From positions 142,501 through 206,500 of the forward strand of contig JAJOZX010007470.1 of assembly GCA_023014485.1 (NCBI GenBank): 64,000 bases of DNA. The letters are read 5' to 3'. The position numbers and the translations under genes are program-made. Of the stretch, positions 45,881 through 57,100 are shown one piece after another. Position 1 is the first letter of the stretch. Every line of letters begins with the position of its first letter. Below the pieces are notes generated by a model, which had not been told where the DNA came from, did not search any database, and was given only the letters and a program-made list of their open reading frames with translations. The stretch is from Bathynomus jamesi (Eukaryota; Arthropoda; Malacostraca; Isopoda; Cirolanidae).

Positions 45881-46566
45881 TTTATGATGGATTTAATGTC
45901 TAGGTTCGGGGTTCAAGTCAAAGGTCATCTTTTGTTCTGTTGTAAACGTAAACCCAGATTTAAGATGTTTTTTGCAGAAAATGGAATTGCATTTAAATGT
46001 AGAAGGCGGCGTCGTTCTTTCGGTGTCTGTCACGCGCATCACTCGTATTTTGTTTATAAGTGCGGTAGGTTTTGCGTGTTTTTTCGAGATTATAGTTTTT
46101 TTTATTGGATGGTTATTTCGGTAGGAACGAGATAAATATATCGCATACGCGCAGTTGTAATTACTTATCATGGCACTCTCCGTTAAATTTGAATACATCC
46201 CGCCCGTGTTTGGCACCTACGTAAGGAGAAATATTTTTTTACAAACTTTGGTAATACTCGTATTTAATATGTTAACTATCATTGTAATCCCACGCACCCA
46301 TATGGAGAGCTCTGGATGAGGGTGATCCTAAACCCGTTCGAAAAGAAAGTATATTTTATCAAGCTTGTGGGTGTTCCTACCATCGTTACAAAAGTCGTGT
46401 AATCTGGGCCACACTTTTCCTCGCGCTTTAACGTACCCCGACTTTTGTAACTGACTGCACGACTATCAAATTATGAAAAATCGGTAGAGAGATACTTTGA
46501 CCTTCATGAATAATCGTATAAACGTTTTATATGTTGACTAGTCATATATAAACGCGTGTGGAAGTA

Positions 46567-46638
46567 CAGGGCGTCCATAAATTAGCTGTACAAATTCAAA
46601 TTAAATTTAATTTGTAAAGGTAATTTATAAACACCCTG
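46567..46638. mobile_element. 72-bp mini-MITE
   Basis: CAGGGCGTCCATAAATTAGC and GTAATTTATAAACACCCTG form nearly the whole element around AATTCAAATTAAATTTAATT. TA flanks both sides. Sister of 22227-22303. Confidence 0.75.
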
Positions 46639-46639
46639 T

Positions 46640-48574
46640 ACTGTTGTTTGTTTTGTAAGCAGATCGCGAGACCTCACAAATGAATGAATTTGCGTGAAAA
46701 GTTTAATATTGGAATTAGAGCAAGACTAGTTATTACAAATATGTAGCTTTGGAAATAAGTTTGCTTATAAAAAATTTGTAACATGCATCAAAATTACTGG
46801 TGAGTAATGACTGGAGTTTTTTTTAACTTTTAAGGTATCACAAGGAAAATAGAAAAGTACCAATTAGTAATTTTGTATGGTCCACCCCCCCCAAATTATT
46901 CGTCGGTGAACTTTTTTTCCGAACTGTGCGAATGTATTTCCGATCATAAATCGATATCTCATCCTGTAAAATATAATTAAAGCTTATTAGTTACGGATGT
47001 TACATAAGATAACGTACTGCGAGTGAGTTTAGTGTAGATGAAATATTTTACAATATACGTTATTCATTTGGTAAATGTCTTCATCCGTCCGCGTAAGTAG
47101 AAGTGAGAAAAACTAAACTACGTCGTTACTGTTTTAATATAAAAAAAAAAACCAACAAAAATAAATGAATTAATTGTTTGTTTGGGAATTCAAGCAATGA
47201 TGGTGTGATGAGTCAAGATGCCGAAAGGACCTTACCTCGTCAAGATCATTTTTTTTGGTTAATTCTATTCTGCTTTTGTTTGGCATCTATTGACAATTTC
47301 GCGCACGCGCCTACAAGGTTAATCGTATTTTTATGAGGCGTATCGCTATATGTCATTCGGTTACATCGCTATTTGTTTTAGGGTAAATAAGTAATACTTA
47401 TAAAGTACACAGTGTTACGAAGTACATCGCATTTAAATAGTCAAATCCCACTATGGTATTGATTTTGTTACAATTTTTATACGAAGTACGATATTTGTAA
47501 CATTAGTAATGTAATTTTTTTCGTATAAAACTTAGTAAGGTTTTGTAAATAAACGTATTTTAGATTTTAATTATGATCATAAATATATATATTATATTTT
47601 TTTTTTTCAGTGCTTTAAAATACAAATGCCCAAACTTTAAGCGCAAAAGGTGGTAGGAAAAATTTCACTGTTATACACAAGGCACTGCTCCGCTCATACA
47701 CTCGTTCAAGGTAAAAGCAGCTCGCAGTATCATTGCCAAGTGTATAGAGAGAGGGTCAACGCATTAACGAGGTTCCCGTACGTGGCTTTATATATATATA
47801 TATATAAGAAGACATTTCTGTATAGGGGAGGAGATGTTTATTTTTAGAATCGGTGCAGTCGATATTTGCTTCGTCAATTTCTCGTTCCTTTTCTTACAAT
47901 GATGGTAACGTCGGTTGGAGAGTGGAATCACCCGTGTTCATTGTGTACCTGTCTGTCGCAGTTCGTTTCAATGATTTCCCGCAGCGTACGTAAACAATTT
48001 GGGTGATCCTCTTCGTTGACTAAATCCTAAATGAAGTTAAAAATCGTAAGGAAATTCTTAGACTACCTCCATTATCTTGCGTCTTAAATCTGATAAAGGC
48101 ATTATTATTATTATTACTGTTGTTGTCGTTGTGGTGGTGGTTGTTGTTGTAAAAGGTCATCGTACATTGCTAATAGTCAGGCAAGTGGGTAATAACATGT
48201 ATGATTTCACGATAGCAAACTTAATTTTTAAATTTAGTTTTCTTAATTTCGCATAATTTCAACCATTATTTCGTGGCAATTTTTTTTTTTTTGAAATTCA
48301 TACAAGGAGTAACCATTACAGAGTTTTCACAATTATTTACAAGGATACTTTGAGGGTGGGGGATGTGTTAATTGTTTTGATCTAATAGTTTAAGTGCTCT
48401 GAAATGTATGTATGGCTTTACGAAACCTTTCTTTAATCATTTAATGTTACAAAATGCCTTTAATTTTATGACCTTGGTGGCGATAAAGACGAAACACGAT
48501 ATTTACTCGATACGAAAATATAGAATAGATATAGCTCCTCCGTATAATGTTTAGGCCCTGTTCCTAGAATTCTA
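46640..48574. other. Non-coding AT-rich interval
   Basis: No gene recognised. Contains an ATT/GTT/GGT trinucleotide-like tract (48103-48150) and a short TA run (47787-47805). Confidence 0.55.
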
Positions 48575-48765
48575 AGGCCACGTTGCGACATCACTTCCCG
48601 TGTGATTGGCGAAGTTAAGAGGCGTTGAGTGTTTTAAGTAGTTGACTGAGTGACCTACCTCCGCGTTCGGATGATGTAGCGACTCGTGGTTGAGATTCTA
48701 AGCAAAGCTGAAGGTCCCCACCGTCACATGACCTTTGCAATTCGGGAGAAGGTTAAAAAGACGCA
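48575..48765 (+). repeat. 5S rRNA-derived SINE, copy 4
   Basis: GGCCACGTTGCGACATCACT, TTGGCGAAGTTAAGAGGCGT, AGTAGTTGACTGAGTGACCT, then GATGATGTAGCGACTCGTGG and TCACATGACCTTTGC. The 5S box A and box C regions are diverged but aligned with the other copies. Confidence 0.75.
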
Positions 48766-48901
48766 AACAATTCTTTTTCCCGATTACTGTCATTAAAATT
48801 ATGTAAAGTAAATAAAAGTATTAGACAGAAATAGCCTTCGGGGAGGTCAAAGCCAGTTCATATATACGACTGTTGTAACTATTTAATTATTATTAATATA
48901 T

Positions 48902-48934
<33 letters not shown>

Positions 48935-50000
48935 CACACCAAGTAGTAGTATTATTTATTTGTTTTACATCAGCACTGCTGTGACAATGAGTGACTATTT
49001 CGAAAGTGTGAAATTGTCACGCGATTGAATATTGTTTACAAATAGATCATTTAGTGTTATTTAATACAGGCTTTTTGAGACGACAAATATAGGATTGTTT
49101 TTCTCCTGATGTTTCGAAAGTAAATACTTGTCAAGTATTTTTAACCGAAAACTTCGTATCGCTACAGTAGTTTCTGCTTTGTCATACAGAACTTAGAGCC
49201 TATTTTTAGTTTTATCTCTAATATTCAAACATAGTTCACGGCATTAAAGCTTTTGAGCACTTAAGCTGAGTTAGTAATAATTTGAAGATGTCACGCGATA
49301 ATCGCGTGGCTTTTGGGGAAATTGGCACGTAGAGACCGATTATTATCTAAATAAACAAGTTCTCGGTCGGACCATAAAACGAATAACAAGTAGGCCCAAA
49401 ATTACGTTAGGTTGTGGTTTCAGGAAGTAAAATTTCGGATCTGTTATAAAAGAAATCCGTACTCTTGGACGTGTGCGCTCGCGCGCAAACATATACGCGC
49501 ATACACAGACGCGTGTACATATACTGTACATCCCGAACTCGGGGAAAAATTTCACGCAACTGGAGACGTATTTTTTCCGCCAGTCAAATAGCGAGTAAAT
49601 TTTTTTACAAGACGAAACCAGAAGATTCTAAATTATTATAATTTATTATAACGTAAAATATATTTTTGGAACCGATATTAATTATCTGTTTGTATAAAGG
49701 TTATAAAACATCCAAATAAAAGCACTTTTGTACACACTGAGCATATTATACTCGTATATGGTGGTCTGGTCATCATTAGGCGTGTCATTATTGAATTTGA
49801 TACAGACTGGTAAACTTCAATTTTAAAATGTACCTTCATTCGTTTGATTCATGTCCTTAATTTAAATAACCTTATATTATTGTAATGAATTTATATATAT
49901 ACTATAGTAGATGTGTGTGTGTGTGTGTGTGTGCTACAACTCAGAATGGTCTGAGAAGAGTCCTGCTCCATACAACATACTGTATTAGCCTTTGGGGCAG

Positions 50001-50072
<72 letters not shown>

Positions 50073-50073
50073 C
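48766..50073. other. Non-coding interval
   Basis: TA tract (48911-48934), GT run (49913-49932), CT run (50005-50031) and TA tract (50033-50067). No gene recognised. Confidence 0.55.
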
Positions 50074-50358
50074 CTCGGTGGTGTAGTGGTTAGCGTCGCT
50101 GACTACGAATCCATCGGCCCCGGGTGGTTCGAGACCCGATGGCAGCCGGCGCGCAGCAAAACCCAGCTGTTCATCCTTCCACACACTAAAGAAAGTGGTT
50201 GGTAGATAAATGAGTACCCTAGGTGGCCTAGTGGTTACGACGCTGGGCTGTTGATGGGGGCGTGGTTCGGACTCCACGTTAAACTGTAGGTCTATGGTGG
50301 AGTGAAAGCTTAACCTTCGTCAGAATGAACAATTCGGGCGGAAGCTAACCAAAGGTAT
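50074..50358 (+). repeat. Composite tRNA-derived SINE, copy 5
   Basis: CTCGGTGGTGTAGTGGTTAG, CCCCGGGTGGTTCGAGACCC (three extra bases in the B-box region), body GTGGTTGGTAGATAAATGAG, second head GTGGCCTAGTGGTTACGACG with CGTGGTTCGGACTCCACG, and tail AATTCGGGCGGAAGC. Confidence 0.8.
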
Positions 50359-50966
50359 AATTGTGTGTATTTAAAATAATGGAAAAATGAAACCCGATCC
50401 CTTAATCTGTTTATAAGTGGTCTCGCCGGTTTTCCTTCCCTCTATCTTTATGATTAATATTTTAAGACACTAAAAATTATGAAAAATAGAAATCTTTTTG
50501 TACATATTATATTTATGAAAGGCACCACCGCTCACCCAATGTAAGCAAATCAGTGTTATAGGTTTAATGTCTATCAACGTTTATATAAAAGTTGTCATAC
50601 ATTACGCGTTTGTTTCTTGGGGGTATGATACATAAAGAAAATTTTTAAATCTTCTCGCTTTCATTCAGTTTCACGTTTCCTCCTTAGCAGGAAGAGGCTA
50701 TTAAACGTGTTCATGCCGACCCTGTTGTTGTGAATGTTTTATTGGAGTTCCAAGTTTTATTGCGTAGATTTTTCGTTCTGGTCTGGTTATTAAGAAGCTT
50801 AGAGGTTTCCGTAAAAAGAAAGAAAAATTTACTTTTGTACTGCATTTTGGCCTACAAAGATGATGATGAACCTTCCGCTACGATAGAAGGTCTCTTATTG
50901 ATGTGTGAGTATGTAGGTAAAGGTATTAATGTATGTAACTTGAATATGTTTTGTTGCTCTCCTCAG
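50359..50966. other. Upstream region of the Rgl exon
   Basis: AT-rich. Ends in the acceptor TTGCTCTCCTCAG at 50954-50966. No promoter is claimed, since the exon that follows starts with an acceptor. Confidence 0.5.
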
Positions 50967-51349
50967 GCACCGACGTGGCGATTGTGGGGCGAAGAAAAAT
51001 GCGACGGCGCAATCCACACGGTGTATCTGAAGAAAGTGCGTTACCACCATCCTCCTTCACGGTCCATTGCGCAGGAGTCGGATACGACGAGATCTCCCAC
51101 CTGGAGTGGGAGACTGTCAGAGTTCGATTCTTGAAGGCGGGAACGCTCGAAAAATTGGTGGAATCGCTGACTTCTGACACGGGGAATTGGATCTTCCTTC
51201 GTCAACGTGTTTCTGGCCACTTACCGAACTTTCGCCACCACCAGCCAGGTTTTGAATCGCATGTTGGATCGTTACGTGGCGCTCGACAACGTGAATCCCA
51301 ACTCAATGTGCATGGGCGTTCCTCCATACATGCACGACGCCCATAAAAA
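50967..51349 (+). CDS. Rgl: Rgl exon 1 of 12 (N-terminal segment and REM start)
   Basis: Begins [27 protein letters not shown], continues [31 protein letters not shown] in another frame, then [30 protein letters not shown] back in the first frame. Apparent single-base losses lie at about 51085 and two at about 51180-51196. Taken literally, the first frame stops at 51132-51134. Neighbouring exons are intact, so sequencing or assembly indels are the likeliest cause. Confidence 0.88.
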
Positions 51350-53025
51350 GTAAGAATGTCGCAAATTTTACATTCCTATTTTAAGCTAAAAATGTCTGGT
51401 GAGTCAAGATGAAGTAAAAAATAAATAATAAATAAATAAAAAATAAATAAAATGAAAAGGTTATTCAATTAAAATATTGAATTCGGGATTTTTTTTTTTC
51501 TGTTTGTGCGTGTGCATGTATGCGTGTTTGTGGGAAAAATTCACTTGTATAATTTGTGTATTATTAAAATGTGCTTAAAATTTCTGTTGCCGAAACTGTA
51601 ACAACATTTAGGCCTATCCGCCCGTAGAAAAATTTGTATTTTATTAGACCATTGCTGAATGGCACCATAATCTTTGTGCCAAGTCATTTCACAGCACCCT
51701 TCTACGATGCTGTTTTTGTTTCTTCAGGTGAATATCGCCTTTCTCTCGTGGTAAACTTTCTCTTGCGGGCGATGTTAGTAAAGTTGAGCATAATTCTGAA
51801 GAGAGTTACTGTTAACTTACGTACAAGCAGTGGTGATCGTCAAATTGCTCATTTTGCCAACTGATTATAATCGGGCGATGGCCATTAGTTTTTCAGCATA
51901 ATTTTTGTTAACACATTTAAATGGGAAAAAACAGCACACAATTGTAGCTTCATTGAATTACTAAAAACATACTAAGCACATGATATATATATATATATAT
52001 ATACCTTACCTTATGTTGTTTCATGTGTTGGTCTCTCTTCACACGGAGGTCAAGCTGGTGGCCCCGCCTCTAGGTCTGGCCTGGTGGAGGAGCGAGTTGC
52101 TTTCTTGCGCTCTCCACCGTACATAGCCAGGCACGCCCGGCTCATCTGGTACTGTCCTGAGCCAGGCATCCAGTCTTTTTTTGAAGACTTCAACTTTGAC
52201 CCCCGTTACGTTTCTGAGGTCCTTAGGAAGCTGGTTGAAAAGTCTTGGCCCCCTGACAACCAAGCTATTTTCCTTCAGGGTTGAGGAGGTCCCTTGTCGT
52301 GCTTTTAATTTGGGAACACTACACATTCTGCCTTTCCTATTTTCCAGTGTTGTTTGAATGGTAATTGGGTTTAGTTTTAGGTTTGGTACCAGTTTTTCCA
52401 TCATTTTCCATATGTAGATTATGATGTACCTCTCTCTTCTTCTTTCCAGTGAGTACAAATTTAGTTTAAGTAGTCTTTCCCAGTAGTTAAGTTCTTTGCA
52501 GCCATCAATCTTGGCTGTGAAATGCCTTTGCGTTTCTTCTAGTTTAGTAGTTTCTTCCTTTTTATATGGGGACGTCAAAACTGAGCAGTATTCAAGTTTT
52601 GGTATAATCAGTGTTTTTAGCAGGGGAATCATTACTGTCCTGTCCCTTCTCTTGAACGTTCTTAGAACCTGTCCGGCGACTCTTTTTGCTTTATTTATCG
52701 CTATCTGATTTTGTGTTTCGAATTTCGCATCATCTGTCATTATTATCCCGAGATCAATCGCTTTCATGCTTCTCTGAATTTCCTGTCTATCTGGAGCATA
52801 ATATGCAGTCTGTTTAAGTTCTTCTTTTCTACTATATCTCAAGAGCTGAAATTTCTCGGCGTTGAATGACATGTTGTTGTCTTCTGACCATTTGTATATT
52901 TTGTTTTATATATATATATATAAAATAGGTATTGTATTGTTGAATACACGAAAGGCCTTGGAATAATTTTTCTTTTTCCTTGTGGGTTTGCATCATTCAT
53001 TCTTTTCACGTGTTTAACTGAAATT

Positions 53026-53080
<55 letters not shown>

Positions 53081-54098
53081 AGATTTATCAACTATTTTCC
53101 TTTTATCACTGTTTACATAAACTTTATTAAGCTCATTTGCATCTGCTGTTGGAAAATATCTTATGACTTCCATTTGTTGCGAATTTTTAAAATATTAATC
53201 GAGGCGAAGTTTTACAGATGGTTAAAAAATAATTTGTATGTTTATAGACACCCTGTTTTAATATTTAAATGAGTTAAAAATACTTGGGGAGGGGGAATAA
53301 GAGTTCTCTGTGCGTACTTCTTCTGAAGTATTTTCGTGATAGCATTTCTTTTGCTTCTTATTCAGAGCTATTCGATTGACTCTCCAAGTGTGGTTGGATA
53401 CTTATTTAAACGACTTCAAAGATCCTCCCCTCTTCTCTGCTTTGCATCAAATCCAAGACTTCGCCAAGGACCACCTCCCCGATTCTGATCTTCACGTAAA
53501 AATTAATTACAAATTAACTAAACTGAAACGAGAAGAAGAATTGAAAAGTAAGTAGTTTTTCATTTCATGATATACAGGGTGTCCCATAAATCCGATCTCG
53601 TATGAAAATTTATTTTAAATAAAATTTACCAAAGTAACGCATTAGAACTAAAATAAATGCTCAAATTTTTTTTTTTTTTTTTTTTGCAGGTAGAATAACG
53701 CAATGGCTAATATTGAAAGCGAGTTACACTCGTGAGGAAAAAGGTCTCTGAGGCGTTTCCCTCACGAGACATCAATTTGAACATTTGTTTTAGTTCTTAT
53801 TTCGGTTGTTTAACCTACTTCGCAACATCTAAGGTCGTATGACGGAGGGGACCTACAACTTTACGTGGGATCCGAACCACGGGTCGCTACATAATCTGGG
53901 CGCGGAGGACGGTCTCCCATCCAACTACTACCCAGACCCAATGTCGCTTAACTTCGCTGATTAACGGAAAACGGTGTTACGACATTGGCCACGCGTAGCC
54001 CTTGTTTTAGTTCTAATGTATTACTCTTGTAAATTTAATTTAAGATAAGTTTTCTAAGGAGACCGGACGTATGGGTCACCCTACAAAAATAAATTAAT

Positions 54099-54136
<38 letters not shown>

Positions 54137-57100
54137 CATCCTTATTACATTAAACCCAATTTTAAGCTTTTATACCTTATTTTATTTCTCAAGTTCATTG
54201 GTACTTGTTCCTTGTGGTAGACTGCTGTCTGCTGACACCTTTACTTTAGACTAGCATTTACTTTGTTTTAAATAGCCTAATGAATGCAAATTCTGCACTT
54301 CCTATATAGGCCTTTTAATTTCCCCTCCCTTTTGTCTAGCTTTAAATTGTCTATACTCTTGAATCTAGACTATTTAATTTTGTGGTTCAGCAGTTCGTTC
54401 AGCGTATTGGCAAATATGTTGAGATAGAAAGGTGGTTAATATTATGTAGGCTTTGCGCTTTCTTGTTTTAATTGCGATTGCGTAATGTTGATGTTTGTCA
54501 TTTTCAGATTCGCCTTTGTTAGAAAGAATATTATCCTTAGAAGATCTCACTATTTCATGTTCAACCAGTTTAACAAACGGCTTTTTACATTCTAACGCAT
54601 CTTTACAACCTCCATACGAATTTCTTGGTATTTCTGATAACATCTTCGCTCAACAACTTACTAGGATGGATGCTGTAAGTTGGGTGTCATGACTTATTCA
54701 TTAGGCTTACTTGTTACTTATAGCAGTTAGTATGACTTTAGTTTTTGTCGTAGTAAATGGATTTCATACTGATTTCGTTAGAGTTTACTTGATGACAATT
54801 AGGTAAATTAAGAAGTAGGCCTGTGAATTCTTAGATTATACGTGATGTATCTGATTTGGGACATTTCTCCACAGTAAGTCCGTGGAATGGAATAATATAC
54901 CTTAACTGTACGTAATAATGAATCAGTTATGGTTTCATTTTTATCCCACCCTCATAACTTTCTCTTCTCTTTTCTTTAGGTATTGTTTCAAAAACTAATT
55001 CCTCATCAGTGCCTTGGGTCTGTTTGGTCACAGAGAGAAAAGACGAGAGCTAACACCTCTCCCACGGTCGTAGCAACGATTGAACAGTTTAATGCCGTCA
55101 TTTATAGGGTTCAATCAACCATCTTGGTGGAAAGTGATTTGAAACCTTCTCAAAGGGCGAGGCTCATTACCAAATGGATTGATGTCGCTCAGGTATGATT
55201 GACAATTGATTATTATTATTATTATGCAGTTGAAAAGAACCGAATTGTAACATTATACAAATAGGAAATTGCATTACAACTCAGTTATGACTTTTCAACG
55301 TTATAAGAATCGTATTCAATTGACATTTGTAACGTTCCTCTCTTGAACGTGAAATGACATTTTTTTACAGGAACTTCGAATGCTCAAAAACTTCTCATCG
55401 CTAAAGGCAATCATTTCAAGCCTTCAGTCGAATCCTGTATATAGACTAAGAAAAACTTGGAGCGCCGTTTCAAAAGAAAAGGTAACGCAGTCATTTTCAA
55501 CTTTAGAATATAACATTTATTTCCTAATTATTATATAGATACTAAAAAAATGAGAAACCGTAATTTTATAAGACAACCTCAATGAGGAGTTTCTATAGAC
55601 TGAAACGTTATTTTAACGTTTTTAGCTGAAAGCCTTGTTTTCATTTGGAGGACTGTTAGAAATAAAACTATTTCTCTATAGTCCATTTCGTTATAATGAT
55701 TCCTTGTAGTGTAGTTACTCCAAAATGAAATATTATTTGCCGTATAATATACAGGGTGTCCGAGAATTATCTGTACAATTTTTGGCTGTTATTAAAAGTC
55801 AACCATGAAGTGTAGAAATTCCAGTGTTGTCCCATTTTACAGAGAATCTCATTAAGTTTTTTCTGATACCACGTTTTGACAAGTTTTTTAGAAATGTACG
55901 CGGGTGACAGACATTGATGATTTAAAAGCAAGAATCACAGCTGCTATTGAGCGAATTGATGTGGATATGCTGCAGCGTACATGGCAACATTTGGAGTATC
56001 GATTGGATGTTTTGCGAATCACTAATGGTGCACATATCGAATGTTTGTAACAACGTTACTTTAATAAAAGAAACTTTTGAAAATACAGATTCTAAATAAT
56101 CTTGTTTAAGAATTTTATTAAAAGATGAAATTGTACAGATAGTGTTCGGACACACTGGAATTTCTAAAAAACTTGTCAAAACTTGGTATCAGAAAAAACT
56201 TGAGATTCTCTGTAAAATGGGACAACACTGGAATTTCTACACTTCATGGTTGACTTTTAATAACAGCCAAAAATTGTACAGATAATTCTCGGACACCCTG
56301 TATTGTTCAATAGTTTTACCTAACCCCCCATAAGATAGAATGAGGAGGTTGTTTAACCTCCTTCGCGACATCTTAGTCACATCATGTTGTTTTAGAAGAA
56401 TAAATACTTTATGCATCTATCTTTCATCAGTTCGAACTATACATGGAATTAGCACGAATATTCAGCGAGGAAAACAACCAACTAAACCAGCGAGAGTTAC
56501 TCATGAAAGAGGGCACGGCTAAACACGCTCAAACAGCGCACGCTGACGACAGGCACTTGCCGAAGGCTATTGAGAAGTTGGCTGTGAATTCGCTGGTGAG
56601 AAACGAGCCTATCTTTAATCGTAGTCTTCCCGTTTTTGTATTTATTTACTGCGTAATCTTCACGCATTTAGTGTTTGGGTTTCACTCGGAAAAATTCGTA
56701 TTCAATACTTTTACGTAGCAGAATTCCGTTTGTTAATTATTATTTTCCGGGGTTTCTTTTGTGTAATGTTCGTAATACAAAAATTAAGTTTTGTAACTGT
56801 GTGCAAAGTTGGTAGTGATAAGGTGCACCTAGTACCTTACAACCTGAGAGAGAAATTTGGAGAAATAACTTGATATAACAGCGTGTGTATATATATATAA
56901 AACATATTGTAACCCATCTCTTATTCTTTAATGATTCAATAGGCCGTGAACCATGGCACCGTTCCTTACTTGGGAACCTTTCTCACCGATCTCACCATGA
57001 TCGATACCGCCATCCCCGATACCGTCGACAGCGGTTTGATCAACTTCGACAAGAAAAGAAAAGAATTTGAAGTTCTAGCTCAGGTTGGAGTACTCGCAAT

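Noticed and set aside
50891..51134. Rgl coding starting at the ATG upstream of 50967
   Set aside because: A clear acceptor (CTCCTCAG) precedes 50967 and conserved sequence starts there. Upstream residues are intronic.
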